This document shows, piece by piece, positions 17,400 to 26,263 of a DNA stretch of 64,000 bases (positions are counted from its first letter, which is position 1; each line of letters starts with the position of its first letter). Position numbers and translations under genes: made by a program. The stretch lies in NCBI GenBank assembly GCA_023954015.1, contig JAMLIS010000002.1, positions 186,001 through 250,000 of the forward strand. The letters run 5' to 3'. The DNA is from Burkholderiaceae bacterium (GTDB lineage Bacteria; Pseudomonadota; Gammaproteobacteria; Burkholderiales; Burkholderiaceae_E). The notes beneath the pieces are model-generated. The model did no database searches and was not told the DNA's origin. It saw only the letters and a program-made list of their open reading frames with translations.

Positions 17400-18951
17400 T
17401 CGTTCGCTGGCCCGCCGACAGCAGCATCGCGAGTTCCGCCTCCTCGAAGGCGAAGGAACTCGAGCGCACCGAGGCGTCGCCGGCGAGCGCGCGATCGACC
17501 AGCATTCCCGGCTCGGGCCGGTGCCAGTCCTCGGGCACGCGCTGGCCGTTGGCCACGCCCTGCAGCGTCAGCCGATGACGGATCACGCAGTCGATCGCCC
17601 CGCCCAGCCGCACGGCCTCGTCGACCTTCGACAGCACGACGCCGGCGGCATTGCGCGCCTGGTACGCCTCGATCGTCTCGTCGATCGCCTCGGCCTGCGA
17701 GGCGGCATTGACGACGAGCACCTTGCGCACCTGCGTCGACGACAGGGCCGACAGCAGCTCGGCCACGCGCTCGTCGCGCTGCGCAACGCCGGCCGTGTCG
17801 ATCAGCACCAGCTTGCGGTTCATGTACATCTGCAGGAAGTCGGCCAGCGTCGATACGTCGTGCGCCACGTGCACCGGCACGCCGAGCAGGCGCCCGAAGG
17901 TGCGCAACTGATCCTGCGCGCCGATCCGGTAGACGTCGGCGGTGATCAGCCCCACCGACTGGGCGCCGTGCTTGAGCGCGAACTGCGCGGCGATCTTCGC
18001 CGCGGTGGTCGTCTTGCCGACGCCGGTCGGGCCGAGCAGCGCATAGGTGCCGCCCGCGTCGAAGATCGTCTGCTCGGGCGAGTCGATGCGAAGGTTGCGC
18101 ACCAGCGCCTCGCGCAGCCAGCGCTCGGCGTCGTCCTCGCCGAAATCGGCCGGCAGGTGATTCGCGAGCGTGCGCGACAGCGACGGCGAAAACCCGGCCT
18201 GCAGCAGCCGGCGCAGCATCCGCGACTGCGCGGGGCGGCGTCGCACGCCGTCGAACCAGCTCATCGATTCGAGCTGGTCCGACAGGGCGCCGCGCATCTC
18301 GCGCAGCTCGGTCATCAGCGAACCGACGTCGACCCGATCCCCGGCGAAGTCCTTCCGTGCCGATCCTTCCCTGTCCGGCGCTTGTCCGTCCGGCGATCTG
18401 CGCTGCGGCCTCGCGGCGGTCCGGGGCAGCCGTGCAGGCTGCGAAGGCGCGCCGCGGCTGGCCGCACCGGCGTCGCCGGCGGGGACTGCCGCGAAACGCG
18501 CCTCACCGGCTTGCGCGTCCGCGGTGGAGAGCGAAGCGTCGAGCGATTCGTCGTGCGATTCGTCGTGCGATTCGTCGTGCGATTCGTCGTGCGATTCGTC
18601 GTGCGACTCGTCGTGCGATTCGTCGCGACCGCCGGCGAGCCGCCGCTGCTGGCGCTCGCGCACGTAGTTCTCGAAGCTCACGGTGCTCATCGCCGGCGCG
18701 CGAGCGCGCCTTGCCGGAGTCGGCACGCGCATCGCCATCGGCGCGTCGGATGCGTTTCGATCCTCGGCCGAGGCGGCCGGCGCGCGGATCGCCGGTTCGT
18801 CGGCAGCAAGCTCCGACTCCGCCAGGGCGAGTATCTCGACGCCGCCGTCGACCGGCCGGTTCTTCAGCACGATCGCGTCCTCGCCGAGTTCGGCGCGCAC
18901 GAGAGCCATTGCCTCGCGGGCAGTGCGGGCGAAATAGCGCTTGACGTTCAC
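17365..18951 (-). CDS. flhF: SRP-type GTPase FlhF with a repetitive acidic linker
   Basis: FlhF places the first flagellar ring components at the cell pole. Residues 1-40 form the conserved N-terminus (MNVKRYFARTAREAMALVRA). Residues about 300-500 are the NG GTPase: GPTGVGKTTTAAKIA (G1), VLIDTAGVAQRDER (G3) and VLSKVDEA (G4) are intact. The linker at about residues 108-136 is a run of seven DESH units encoded by a 12-base tandem repeat (18545-18628). Total length is 528 residues, somewhat long for the family because of the linker. It overlaps flhA by four bases. Confidence 0.95.
   Translation of the reverse strand: MNVKRYFARTAREAMALVRAELGEDAIVLKNRPVDGGVEILALAESELAADEPAIRAPAASAEDRNASDAPMAMRVPTPARRARAPAMSTVSFENYVRERQQRRLAGGRDESHDESHDESHDESHDESHDESHDESLDASLSTADAQAGEARFAAVPAGDAGAASRGAPSQPARLPRTAARPQRRSPDGQAPDREGSARKDFAGDRVDVGSLMTELREMRGALSDQLESMSWFDGVRRRPAQSRMLRRLLQAGFSPSLSRTLANHLPADFGEDDAERWLREALVRNLRIDSPEQTIFDAGGTYALLGPTGVGKTTTAAKIAAQFALKHGAQSVGLITADVYRIGAQDQLRTFGRLLGVPVHVAHDVSTLADFLQMYMNRKLVLIDTAGVAQRDERVAELLSALSSTQVRKVLVVNAASQAEAIDETIEAYQARNAAGVVLSKVDEAVRLGGAIDCVIRHRLTLQGVANGQRVPEDWHRPEPGMLVDRALAGDASVRSSSFAFEEAELAMLLSAGQRTIAQRARGVRRV
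18545..18628 (-). repeat. 12-base tandem repeat in flhF, seven units
   Basis: Seven consecutive 12-base units (gattcgtcgtgc on the plus strand; units 6 and 7 have small changes) encode a run of Asp-Glu-Ser-His. The unit length is a multiple of three, so changes in copy number would not break the frame. Near-identical units suggest recent slippage expansion. Confidence 0.95.
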
Positions 18952-21056
18952 TTGGCTTCTCCGATCAATCGTCCGATGCGGATCGAATGGGTGTCAGGAA
19001 TTTCGGCATGGCCGAGCACGCGCAGGCGCGGCGCGGCCTTCTTCAACAGGCGGGCCAGCGGCACGCGAATGCGATCGGGCACGAGCAGGCACGACGGATG
19101 TCCTTCGTCCTCCTGCTTCTGCGCGGCCTCGGCGCCCGCGGTGAGCAGGTACTCGGCCACGCCGGGCTCGAGCGCGGAGGCGGCGTTCGGCGCGAGCGCC
19201 TGCACGAGCAGGTTCTCGAGGTTCGGCTCGATCGCGATCACGCTCAGCTCCTGCGTCGGTCCGAACGCCTGCTGCACGATCGCCGGCGCGAGTGCGACGC
19301 GCACTTCCCGCGTCAGCTCGGTCGCGTCCTGCGTGCGCGCGCCGTGCTCGCCGAGCGTCTCGACGATGCCGCGCAGGTCGCGCACGTGCACCGACTCGTC
19401 GAGCAGGTTCTGCAGCACCTTCTGGAATACCGCCATCGGAACGAGCTTGGGCACGATCTCGTCGGCGAGCTTCGGCGCATAGCGCCCCAGATGCTCGAGC
19501 AGTTGCTGCGCTTCGCCGCGACCGAGCAGTCGCGCGGCGTGGGTCTGCATCAGGTGGTGCAGGTGCGTCGCGACGACCGTGGCCGCGTCGACCACGGTGT
19601 AGCCCATGCCCTGCGCGTTGTCTCGTTGCTGTGCGTCGATCCAGGTCGCCGGCAGCCCGAAGGCCGGATCGCGCGTCGCGGTGCCGGCGATCGGGCCCGA
19701 CGCCGACCCGGGATCGATCGCCAGCATCATCCCGGGGAAGGCTTCGCCCTCGCCCACGACGACACCCTTCAACAGGACGCGGTACGCCGAAGGCTTCAGC
19801 TCGAGCTGGTCGCGCACGTGCACCGGCGGCGGCAGGAAGCCCACCTCGTGCGCGAATTTCTTGCGCACGCCCTTGATGCGGGCGAGCAGGTCGGCGCCGT
19901 TGTCGCGATCGACCAGCGAGATCAGCCGGTAGCCGACCTCGAGCGCGAGGATGTCCACCGGCTCGACGTCGTCCCAGCTCGCTTCGGCGTTCGCCGGCGG
20001 CGGCTCGGCGCTGGCCGGCGCCGCGTTCGCGCGCCGGGCCTGCTGGTGCGACAGCCACCAGGCGAACCAGCCGATCAGTGCCGACAGCGCGAGGAACGCG
20101 AAGTGCGGCATGCCGGGCACGATGCCGAGCAACGCGACGACGGCCGCCGTCAGGCCGAGCGCGCGCGGCAGCGACAGCAGCTGCTTGACGACCTGGCCGC
20201 CGACGTCGTCGTCGTCGGCCACGCGCGAGACGATCAGGCCGGCCGCCACGGAGATCACGAGTCCCGGCACCTGCGCGACGAGCGCATCGCCGATCGCCAG
20301 CAGGACGTAGTTGTTCGCCGCCTGCTCCACCGACAGCGCGTGCTGCGCCGTGCCGATCAGCAGGCCGCCGACGATGTTGATGAAGACGATCAGGATCCCG
20401 GCGATCGCGTCGCCGCGCACGAACTTCGATGCGCCGTCCATCGAGCCGAAGAAGTCGGCTTCGCGCGCGACCTCGCTGCGCCGGCGACGCGCCTCGGCCT
20501 GGTCGATCTGACCGACGTTCAGGTCGGCGTCGATCGCCATCTGCTTGCCCGGCATCGCGTCGAGCGCGAAGCGCGCCGAAACCTCGGCGATGCGCCCCGC
20601 CCCCTTGGTCACGACGACGAAGTTGATGACGGTCAGGATCGAGAAGACGATGATGCCGACGGCGAAGTTGCCGCCGACCAGGAAGGTCGCGAAAGACTCG
20701 ATGACCCTGCCGGCCGCGTCGGTGCCGGTGTGGCCGTGCATCAGCACCGCGCGCGTGGACGCCACGTTCAGCGACAGTCGCAGCAGCGTCGTCACCAGCA
20801 GCACCGTCGGAAACACGGCGAAGTCCAGCGGCCGGATGCTGTACGAAGCGACCAGCAGCACCAGCAGCGACAGCGCGATGTTGAAGGTGAAGAACAGGTC
20901 GAGCAGCGGCGCCGGCAGCGGCAGGATCATCATTGCCAGCACGAGCAGGATGACCACCGGTGCACCGATCGCCTTCACCGGCGGCACGATCAGCGTCAGG
21001 CCGCCGACCTGCAGGGTGCGCACGCCCGCGGCGTTCGCCGGACCGACGAGGCTCAT
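18948..21056 (-). CDS. flhA: Flagellar type III export gate protein FlhA
   Basis: FlhA is the nonameric inner-membrane export gate. The 702-residue product has the usual eight N-terminal membrane segments in the first ~330 residues, including the FHIPEP-type loop region with TKGAGRIAEVSARFALDAMP, KQMAIDADLNVG and the block EADFFGSMDGASKFVRGDAI. The remaining C-terminal cytoplasmic domain binds chaperone-substrate complexes. It starts with a four-base ATGA overlap on the flhB stop and ends overlapping flhF. Confidence 0.97.
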   Translation of the reverse strand: MSLVGPANAAGVRTLQVGGLTLIVPPVKAIGAPVVILLVLAMMILPLPAPLLDLFFTFNIALSLLVLLVASYSIRPLDFAVFPTVLLVTTLLRLSLNVASTRAVLMHGHTGTDAAGRVIESFATFLVGGNFAVGIIVFSILTVINFVVVTKGAGRIAEVSARFALDAMPGKQMAIDADLNVGQIDQAEARRRRSEVAREADFFGSMDGASKFVRGDAIAGILIVFINIVGGLLIGTAQHALSVEQAANNYVLLAIGDALVAQVPGLVISVAAGLIVSRVADDDDVGGQVVKQLLSLPRALGLTAAVVALLGIVPGMPHFAFLALSALIGWFAWWLSHQQARRANAAPASAEPPPANAEASWDDVEPVDILALEVGYRLISLVDRDNGADLLARIKGVRKKFAHEVGFLPPPVHVRDQLELKPSAYRVLLKGVVVGEGEAFPGMMLAIDPGSASGPIAGTATRDPAFGLPATWIDAQQRDNAQGMGYTVVDAATVVATHLHHLMQTHAARLLGRGEAQQLLEHLGRYAPKLADEIVPKLVPMAVFQKVLQNLLDESVHVRDLRGIVETLGEHGARTQDATELTREVRVALAPAIVQQAFGPTQELSVIAIEPNLENLLVQALAPNAASALEPGVAEYLLTAGAEAAQKQEDEGHPSCLLVPDRIRVPLARLLKKAAPRLRVLGHAEIPDTHSIRIGRLIGEAK

Positions 21057-22210
21057 CGCGCTTCAGCTCCCGGGTTCGCCGGGTCCAGCCCGTCGGGAAC
21101 CTCGAAGGCGTCGGGCACGCGCGGCGCGGCGCCGCGCCCCGGCACCCACTGGCGCAACTGGTAGACGTAGGCGAGCACCTGCGCGACCGCGTTGTAGAGC
21201 GCGACCGGAATCTCCCGGTCGAGTTCGACGTGCGCGTGCAGTGCGCGCGCAAGCGGCGGCGCTTCCACCAGCGGCACGCCCGCTGCGCGCGCGATCTCGC
21301 GGATGCGACCGGCCACGAGATCGACGCCCTTGGCGACCACGCGCGGCGCCCCGCCCTTCGCGTCGTCGTAGCGGATCGCCACCGCATAGTGCGTCGGGTT
21401 GGTCACCACGACGTCGGCCGCGGGCACGGCGGCGAGCATCCGGCGCGAGGCGATCTCGCGCTGGCGCTGGCGGATGCGGCTGCGCAGCAGCGGATCGCCG
21501 TCGGACTCCTTCGCCTCCTGCTTCGCTTCCTGGTGCGTCATCCGCAATTCGGCGCGGTGGCGGAACCACTGGAACGGCAGGTCGACCAGCGCGACGAGCG
21601 CGAGCACCGCGAGCAGCGTCGTCAGCCCCGTTCCCATCAGCGCCGAACCGCTGCCGAGCGCCTGCGCGAGCGGCCACGTCGCCAGCTGCGCGAACTCGGC
21701 GAGACTGGACGAGACGAACCACGCGCTGACCAGGATCAGCGCGATCGCCAGCACGATCAGCTTGAGCAGCTCGACGCTGCCGCGGATCGAGAAGATGCGC
21801 TTCAGTCCGCTGAGCGGACTGAGCTTCGAAGGGTCGAGCTTCAGCGCCTTGCCGGAGAAGACGACGCCGCCGGGGATCGCGCTGGCGGCGATCGCGGCCA
21901 GCGCGAAGGCGCCGAGCAGCGGCAGCAGCGCGACGAAGGCGTCGACGCCGATCGCTGCGAAGAACTGCGGAAGCCGCTCGGCGGCAAGCGCCTCGGGACG
22001 GCCGAAACGCAGCGCGTCGCGCAGCATGCCGATCGACGCCTGCGCCAGGCCGGGTCCGAGCGCGGCCGCCGCGAGCAGCGCGCCGCCGAGCATCGCGAAG
22101 TGGCCGAAGTCGCGCGACTTCGGAACGCGCCCCTCCTCGCGCGCCTTCTGCAGCCTGCGCTCGGAGGCGGGCAGCTGGCGGTCTTCGCGGGATACGTCGT
22201 TATCGGCCAT
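21053..22210 (-). CDS. flhB: Flagellar export switch protein FlhB
   Basis: FlhB switches export from hook to filament substrates. The 385-residue protein has four membrane segments in its first ~210 residues and the self-cleaving NPTH site at about residues 268-271 (VVVTNPTHYAVAIRYD). The C-terminal tail is Pro/Gly-rich. It is the first gene of the flhB-flhA-flhF-flhG-fliA run. A promoter-like element identical in layout to that of flgB lies 38 bases upstream. Confidence 0.97.
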   Translation of the reverse strand: MADNDVSREDRQLPASERRLQKAREEGRVPKSRDFGHFAMLGGALLAAAALGPGLAQASIGMLRDALRFGRPEALAAERLPQFFAAIGVDAFVALLPLLGAFALAAIAASAIPGGVVFSGKALKLDPSKLSPLSGLKRIFSIRGSVELLKLIVLAIALILVSAWFVSSSLAEFAQLATWPLAQALGSGSALMGTGLTTLLAVLALVALVDLPFQWFRHRAELRMTHQEAKQEAKESDGDPLLRSRIRQRQREIASRRMLAAVPAADVVVTNPTHYAVAIRYDDAKGGAPRVVAKGVDLVAGRIREIARAAGVPLVEAPPLARALHAHVELDREIPVALYNAVAQVLAYVYQLRQWVPGRGAAPRVPDAFEVPDGLDPANPGAEAR

Positions 22211-22248
22211 TGCGCACGGAAATCGAGACCCGAAGGGCTTGTTCGGGA

Positions 22249-22291
22249 CCGATTATTCGCGCGCGGTGCGCCCGGCGTTACGGGATAAGCG
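22249..22291 (-). promoter_or_regulatory. Probable FlhDC-dependent promoter of flhB
   Basis: On the minus strand: CGCTTATCC, 23 bases, CGAATAATCGG. AATAAT at 22257-22252 is a -10 candidate with no -35; the leader to the flhB ATG would be about 35 bases. The two blocks and their spacing are the same as before flgB (10663-10705), while the 23 intervening bases differ, which points to functional conservation. Confidence 0.55.
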
Positions 22292-22309
22292 GCAGTTCGG
22301 CCCGGTTGT

Positions 22310-23293
22310 TCAGCGCGGCGGCGCCGCGGCGCCGTCCGTCTGCATGCTGTCTGCGCCGGCCGCCGCGGCACGGCCGGCCGCGCCGATCGCCGACTCGGCC
22401 GCGGCGCTGCCTTCGGCGGTGTCGACCTCGACACCCGAGAACACGCGTTCCTGCGCTTCCGCATTCAGCACGACGATCGAGATGCGCCGGTTCATCGGGC
22501 TGCGCGGATTCTCCGCGTCGTACATCACGGTGGAGCCCAGCCCCACGATGCGCACGATCTTCGATTCCTGCAGCCCGCCCGCCACCAGCTCCCGGCGCGA
22601 CGCGTTCGCCCGGTCGGCCGACAGCTCCCAGTTCGAATAGCCGCGCTCGCCCGATCCGTAGGGCGCCGAATCGGTGTGCCCGGAGATGCTCACGCGGTTC
22701 TCGACGCTGTTGAGCACGGTGGCAATCTCGCGCAGCAGCTCGCGCATGTATTCCTTGACGCTCGCCCGCCCGTTGTCGAACATCGGCCGGTTCTGGTCGT
22801 CGACGATCTGGATGCGCAGTCCGTCCGGCGTGAGATCCATCCGGATCTGCGAACGGAACTCGGCGAGCTTCTCGTTGCGCGTGATCGCCTCGTCGAGCTG
22901 CGCGCGCAGCTTCGTCAGGCGCTTCGTCTCGGCGGCGCGCAACTCGGCGCGCAGCGCCTGCAGGTTCAGCTTGCGCTGGCGCTCGTCGACGTCGCCGCGC
23001 GGGCGCGCGCCGGTGCTTCGCGTGAGATCGGTGCCGCCGCCCTGGATCACCGACGAGCTGTCGCCCGAACCGTAGCCGCCCGACAGCGCCACCTTCAGCG
23101 GGGTGCGGAAATACTCGGCAATGCCCTGCAGATCGCCCTGCGTCGTGGAGCCGAGCAGCCACATCAGCAGGAAGAAGGCCATCATCGCGGTGACGAAGTC
23201 GGCGTAGGCGATCTTCCAGGCGCCCGAATGGCTCGCGTGCGTCGTCCTGCGGATGCGCTTGACCACGATCGGCTGCAGCTTGCGTTCGGGCAT
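22310..23293 (-). CDS. motB: Flagellar motor stator protein MotB
   Basis: MotB anchors the stator to peptidoglycan and carries the proton-binding Asp. The 327-residue protein has its single membrane segment at about residues 24-46 (WKIAYADFVTAMMAFFLLMW, with the essential Asp). The C-terminal OmpA-like domain (RVSISGHTDSAPYGSG and NRRISIVVLNAEAQERVF) follows. The C-terminal ~45 residues are Ala/Gly-rich. It lies 24 bases after motA and reads toward flhB. Confidence 0.96.
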   Translation of the reverse strand: MPERKLQPIVVKRIRRTTHASHSGAWKIAYADFVTAMMAFFLLMWLLGSTTQGDLQGIAEYFRTPLKVALSGGYGSGDSSSVIQGGGTDLTRSTGARPRGDVDERQRKLNLQALRAELRAAETKRLTKLRAQLDEAITRNEKLAEFRSQIRMDLTPDGLRIQIVDDQNRPMFDNGRASVKEYMRELLREIATVLNSVENRVSISGHTDSAPYGSGERGYSNWELSADRANASRRELVAGGLQESKIVRIVGLGSTVMYDAENPRSPMNRRISIVVLNAEAQERVFSGVEVDTAEGSAAAESAIGAAGRAAAAGADSMQTDGAAAPPR

Positions 23294-23317
23294 CGTGCGT
23301 CGCTCCTTCGATCCGCT

Positions 23318-24175
23318 TCAGGCGCGCTTCTGCTTCACGTGCGACTCGAGCTCGACGAAGCTCGGCCGCTCGGTGGAGAACAGCACCTTGCGCCCGAACT
23401 CGACCGCGATCGACGGCGCATAGCCCTGCATGCTCGCCAGCAGCGTCACCTTCACGCACTGCAGTTCCTTGGTCGTCTCGTCGGCCTTCTGCTCGAGCAG
23501 CGTGGCGAGCGGCGCGACGAAACCGTAGGCGAGCAGGATGCCGAGGAAGGTGCCGACCAGCGCGTGCGCGATCATCTGGCCCAGCTCCGACGGCGGCTTG
23601 CCCACCGATCCCATCGTGTGCACGACGCCCATCACCGCAGCGACGATGCCGAAGGCGGGCAGCCCGTCGGCCACCTTCTGGATCGCGTGCGAAGGCACCA
23701 TCGCCTCGTGGTGGTGCGTCTCGATCTCGTTGTCCATAAGGTTCTCGAGCTCGAAGCTGTTCAGGTTGCCCGAGACCATCATCCGCAGGTAGTCGGTGAC
23801 GAACTCCATCACCTCGTGCTCGGCGGCGATCGCGGGATAGCGCTGGAAGATCGCGCTGTCGGCCGGCGCGTCGACGTCGGACTCGATCGCCATCAGCCCT
23901 TCCTTGCGCGCCTTCTGCAGCAGGTCGTAGAGCAGCGCCATCAGCTCCATGTAGCGCGCCTTCGTGTACTTCGAGCCCTTCAGCAGGCCCGGCAGCGCCT
24001 GGAAGACCGCCTTGAGCACCTTGATGTTGTTCGAGACGATGAAAGAGCCGAGGGCGGCGCCGGCGATGATCAGCAGTTCGAGCGGCTGGAAGAGCGCGCC
24101 CATGTGCCCGCCGGCGAGCGCATAGCCGCCGAGGACCGAGCCGACGACGAGGAGATAACCGACGAGAACGAGCAT
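23318..24175 (-). CDS. motA: Flagellar motor stator protein MotA
   Basis: MotA forms the proton channel with MotB. The 285-residue protein has four membrane segments: two near the N-terminus (MLVLVGYLLVVGSVLGGYAL and LLIIAGAALGSFIV) and two in the second half (ADGLPAFGIVAAVMGVVHTM and LVGTFLGILLAYGFVAPLAT). The cytoplasmic loop between them carries the charged residues that meet FliG. A sigma-28 type site is 63 bases upstream. Confidence 0.96.
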   Translation of the reverse strand: MLVLVGYLLVVGSVLGGYALAGGHMGALFQPLELLIIAGAALGSFIVSNNIKVLKAVFQALPGLLKGSKYTKARYMELMALLYDLLQKARKEGLMAIESDVDAPADSAIFQRYPAIAAEHEVMEFVTDYLRMMVSGNLNSFELENLMDNEIETHHHEAMVPSHAIQKVADGLPAFGIVAAVMGVVHTMGSVGKPPSELGQMIAHALVGTFLGILLAYGFVAPLATLLEQKADETTKELQCVKVTLLASMQGYAPSIAVEFGRKVLFSTERPSFVELESHVKQKRA

Positions 24176-24237
24176 GAGCGGCGCGGAACGGGGACGGCAG
24201 GCGTCGGGGCGAACCGACGTTGTGAGCTACCTACGCG

Positions 24238-24264
24238 TTTTCGGTCCGGGGCCGGTGTTCTTGA
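24238..24264 (-). promoter_or_regulatory. Candidate sigma-28 promoter for motAB
   Basis: On the minus strand: TCAA, 15 bases, ACCGAAAA. The match is 3 of 4 at -35 and 6 of 8 at -10, with the exact 15-base spacing seen before fliC and fliS. It would give a leader of about 55 bases to the motA ATG at 24175. Confidence 0.4.
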
Positions 24265-24320
24265 ATAGGGCGGGGGAAGCGGCGCATATCGGCAGCGCGG
24301 GGCTGTGGGGCGGGGGGCGT

Positions 24321-24359
24321 CGGGCGCATCGGGCGCATCGGGCGCATCGGGCGCCTCGG
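24321..24359. repeat. 9-base tandem repeat upstream of motA
   Basis: About four units of cgggcgcat follow one another, the last with one change. The array lies about 57 bases upstream of the candidate motA -35. No protein appears to be encoded, so its effect, if any, is on DNA or leader RNA. Confidence 0.8.
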
Positions 24360-24863
24360 GTGCCATGGCCAGGCGGCCGCACCCGGCACCCCGGCGCCGC
24401 CGCTTGCCCGGTGCCGTGCTGCATAACGCAGCAGTTTTGGCCAGGCAATCCGTTTCAGGCGCGGAAATGCTGTTTTTCGCAGCGTTTCGCGTGCGAACGA
24501 CCGCTCGATGTCAGGCGCGAGGCACTTCGAGGCCCTAGCTAGCGGACCGAAGCTTCGGCGAGGCAGACGGACGCGAGTACCGACGGCCGATGCTCGGCCG
24601 CGGCCAGCGCCGCCCCGAGATGCAGGCTGTCGGCGACCTCCACGAGCCGGAAAAACGGGCGCGCATGCGCACGGTCCGCTTTCGTGGACGCCCGGATTCA
24701 GCCGGGGTGACGAAGCGCAGGCGATCGCCCCCGCCGCTGCCGCACGGGCCGGGACACGACTCGTAGCGCCCCCAACGCTGCGAAACACGGCGTCTTGTCG
24801 CCCGGCCTCGCTTGCCCGATCGAAATTGCAGCGTTCTGAAGCGTTTCGGCGACGCGCACCGAG

Positions 24864-25433
24864 TCAGTGGATCGCCCCGCTGCGCCGTCCCTTGCCCGCG
24901 CGCGCCGGCGGCGCGCACAGACCGCAGACGTAGTTGCGCTCGATCTCGTGCGGATGCGTCACGAAGCGCCCGCCGCAGCGGCTGCACTGGGTGGCGCCGA
25001 GCAGGCCGGCGTCGACGAAGCGCACGAGGCGCCAGGCGCGCGTGATCGACAGCAGCGGCTCGACGCCGAGCGATTCGATCTCGGCCGCGTACAGGCGGTA
25101 CGCCTTGACGATCGCCTCTACGTCGTCGAGCGGGCTCGTCTTCAGCAGGTAGCCGTACAGGTTGTGGAACAACGACGCATGGATGTTCGGCTGCCACGCG
25201 ACGAACCAGTCGGTGGAGAACGGCAGCTGCCCCTTCGACGGCGAGCGCCCCGCGACTTCCTTGTACAGGCGCAGCAGCCGCTCGTACGGCAGCTCGGTTT
25301 CGGCCTGCAGCATCTGCAGGCGCGCGCCCAGTTCGATCATCTCGATCGCTCGCGCGACCTGCCGGTTGTCCTCGAGCAGGCTGCGACGCACGGCGTTCGC
25401 CGGCTTTTGCGGCGCCTCGCGTACGGCGGTCAT
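24864..25433 (-). CDS. flhC: Flagellar master regulator subunit FlhC
   Basis: FlhC with FlhD forms the FlhD4C2 activator of early flagellar genes. With the ATG at 25433 the protein has 190 residues; a GTG at 25448 that overlaps the flhD stop as GTGA is an equally plausible start. Conserved blocks include ARAIEMIELGARLQMLQAET, PSKGQLPFSTDWFVAWQPNI and the zinc site CSRCGGRF...NYVCGLC with four Cys. Presence of flhDC, not FleQ, as the top regulator is typical of Burkholderiales. Confidence 0.95.
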   Translation of the reverse strand: MTAVREAPQKPANAVRRSLLEDNRQVARAIEMIELGARLQMLQAETELPYERLLRLYKEVAGRSPSKGQLPFSTDWFVAWQPNIHASLFHNLYGYLLKTSPLDDVEAIVKAYRLYAAEIESLGVEPLLSITRAWRLVRFVDAGLLGATQCSRCGGRFVTHPHEIERNYVCGLCAPPARAGKGRRSGAIH

Positions 25434-25444
25434 CGACAGCGCGC

Positions 25445-25780
25445 TCACGGCTGCGACTCGGCGTAGTTGCCGGCCATCAGGATCGACGCATGCAGGCGAC
25501 GCGCGCTGCCATCGTCGCCTTCGGTCGCACGGCCGTGGTCGGCGAGCAGCGACCAGACGAGCTCGTCGTCGAAACGCATGCGGCACATCAACTGGTTGCC
25601 CGAGGCGATCTTCAGCAGCTGGCTGGGGGTGAGCGCATCCAGCAGGTTGGCGACCTCCTCCGAGACGCCCAGTCGATACAGCGCCTGCGCGCGGTCCTCG
25701 CGGATCAGGCGCTGCGCGAGGATCAGGTACGAGAGATTCGTCTCGCGAATCTCCGCCATCCAGCGTTGTTCATTGTTCAT
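25445..25780 (-). CDS. flhD: Flagellar master regulator subunit FlhD
   Basis: FlhD is the partner of FlhC. The ATG at 25780, preceded by an AGGGG ribosome site, gives 111 residues. The core EIRETNLSYLILAQRLIRED and QLLKIASGNQLMCRMRFDDE are typical. An upstream in-frame extension exists but is Pro/Arg-rich without similarity. The flhC start is coupled to its stop. FlhDC-type boxes are found before flgB, flhB, fliL and in the fliE-fliF gap. Confidence 0.95.
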   Translation of the reverse strand: MNNEQRWMAEIRETNLSYLILAQRLIREDRAQALYRLGVSEEVANLLDALTPSQLLKIASGNQLMCRMRFDDELVWSLLADHGRATEGDDGSARRLHASILMAGNYAESQP

Positions 25781-26263
25781 TGCGGCCCCTGTCTCTTCGA
25801 CTGCCGGACCAGCCGGCGCGCGGTCTTCGTTCCGTTTCGACCGTGGCGCCAGTGTCGGCTGCAGGCGGGGTTTCTTGAATCGGAAAAGGGAGGCAACCGG
25901 GGGCGGAAAAAACCCGGGAACGGGTAGGAAATCGTCGTACATCGTGTAGGGCCTGCGGCAGGTGACGCCGTCGGCGGCAGGCGGCGCCGTGCCGACCGGT
26001 GCTCGCGCGCTGGCACCGCGGTCGTACGTGGATCGCCTCGAAGCCCTGCCGGGCCTCGGGCATTTATCGGAAGTAGCGCATGCCAGGAACGATTTCGACA
26101 TATCCATAGGAAGAACTCGTATTCGTCGATAGGTCTCCTCCCCGCGCTAAAGCCGCAAACCCCTTCGCCGATAACGCTGGGACCGGGGACATTTCCCCGC
26201 TGTCCGGCGAGGCCGAAACCCCGCCGAATCCAACAAACTCTGCACAAGGCAGGAGTTCGGCAA
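25781..26263. other. 483-base divergent region between flhD and fliC
   Basis: No gene is seen. The right part holds the fliC promoter (26148-26174). A comparatively AT-rich stretch at about 26055-26150 (several TATCC/ATTCG steps) is the most likely place for the flhD promoter, reading left, which would leave a leader of about 300 bases. I could not find a pair of -35/-10 elements good enough to mark. Confidence 0.6.
26148..26174 (+). promoter_or_regulatory. Sigma-28 promoter of fliC
   Basis: TAAA, 15 bases, GCCGATAA: a complete match to the flagellar sigma-28 consensus in both blocks and spacing. It ends 89 bases before the fliC ATG, so the mRNA would have a leader of roughly 80 bases. This site served as the reference for the other candidates in the window. 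Confidence 0.88.

Larger units (their letters stand above)
24176..24863. other. 688-base region without a gene between flhC and motA
   Basis: No frame here has a family-like protein, a good ribosome site and normal codon use. The region holds the motA promoter candidate, a 9-base tandem repeat (24321-24359) and a 12-base inverted repeat TTTCGCAGCGTT at 24475-24486 with its reverse complement at 24774-24785. A hairpin (GAAATGCTG / CAGCGTTTC, seven-base T-rich loop) at about 24464-24488 lies between the two genes and could end flhDC transcription, though without a clean T-tract on the minus strand. Confidence 0.6.

Noticed and set aside
18545..18628. The regular 12-base array as a CRISPR
   Set aside because: There are no spacers; the units are contiguous and lie in frame inside flhF.
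24535..24863. A small protein gene before motA
   Set aside because: Open frames there have no ribosome site, no family similarity and Arg/Pro/Ser-rich random composition.
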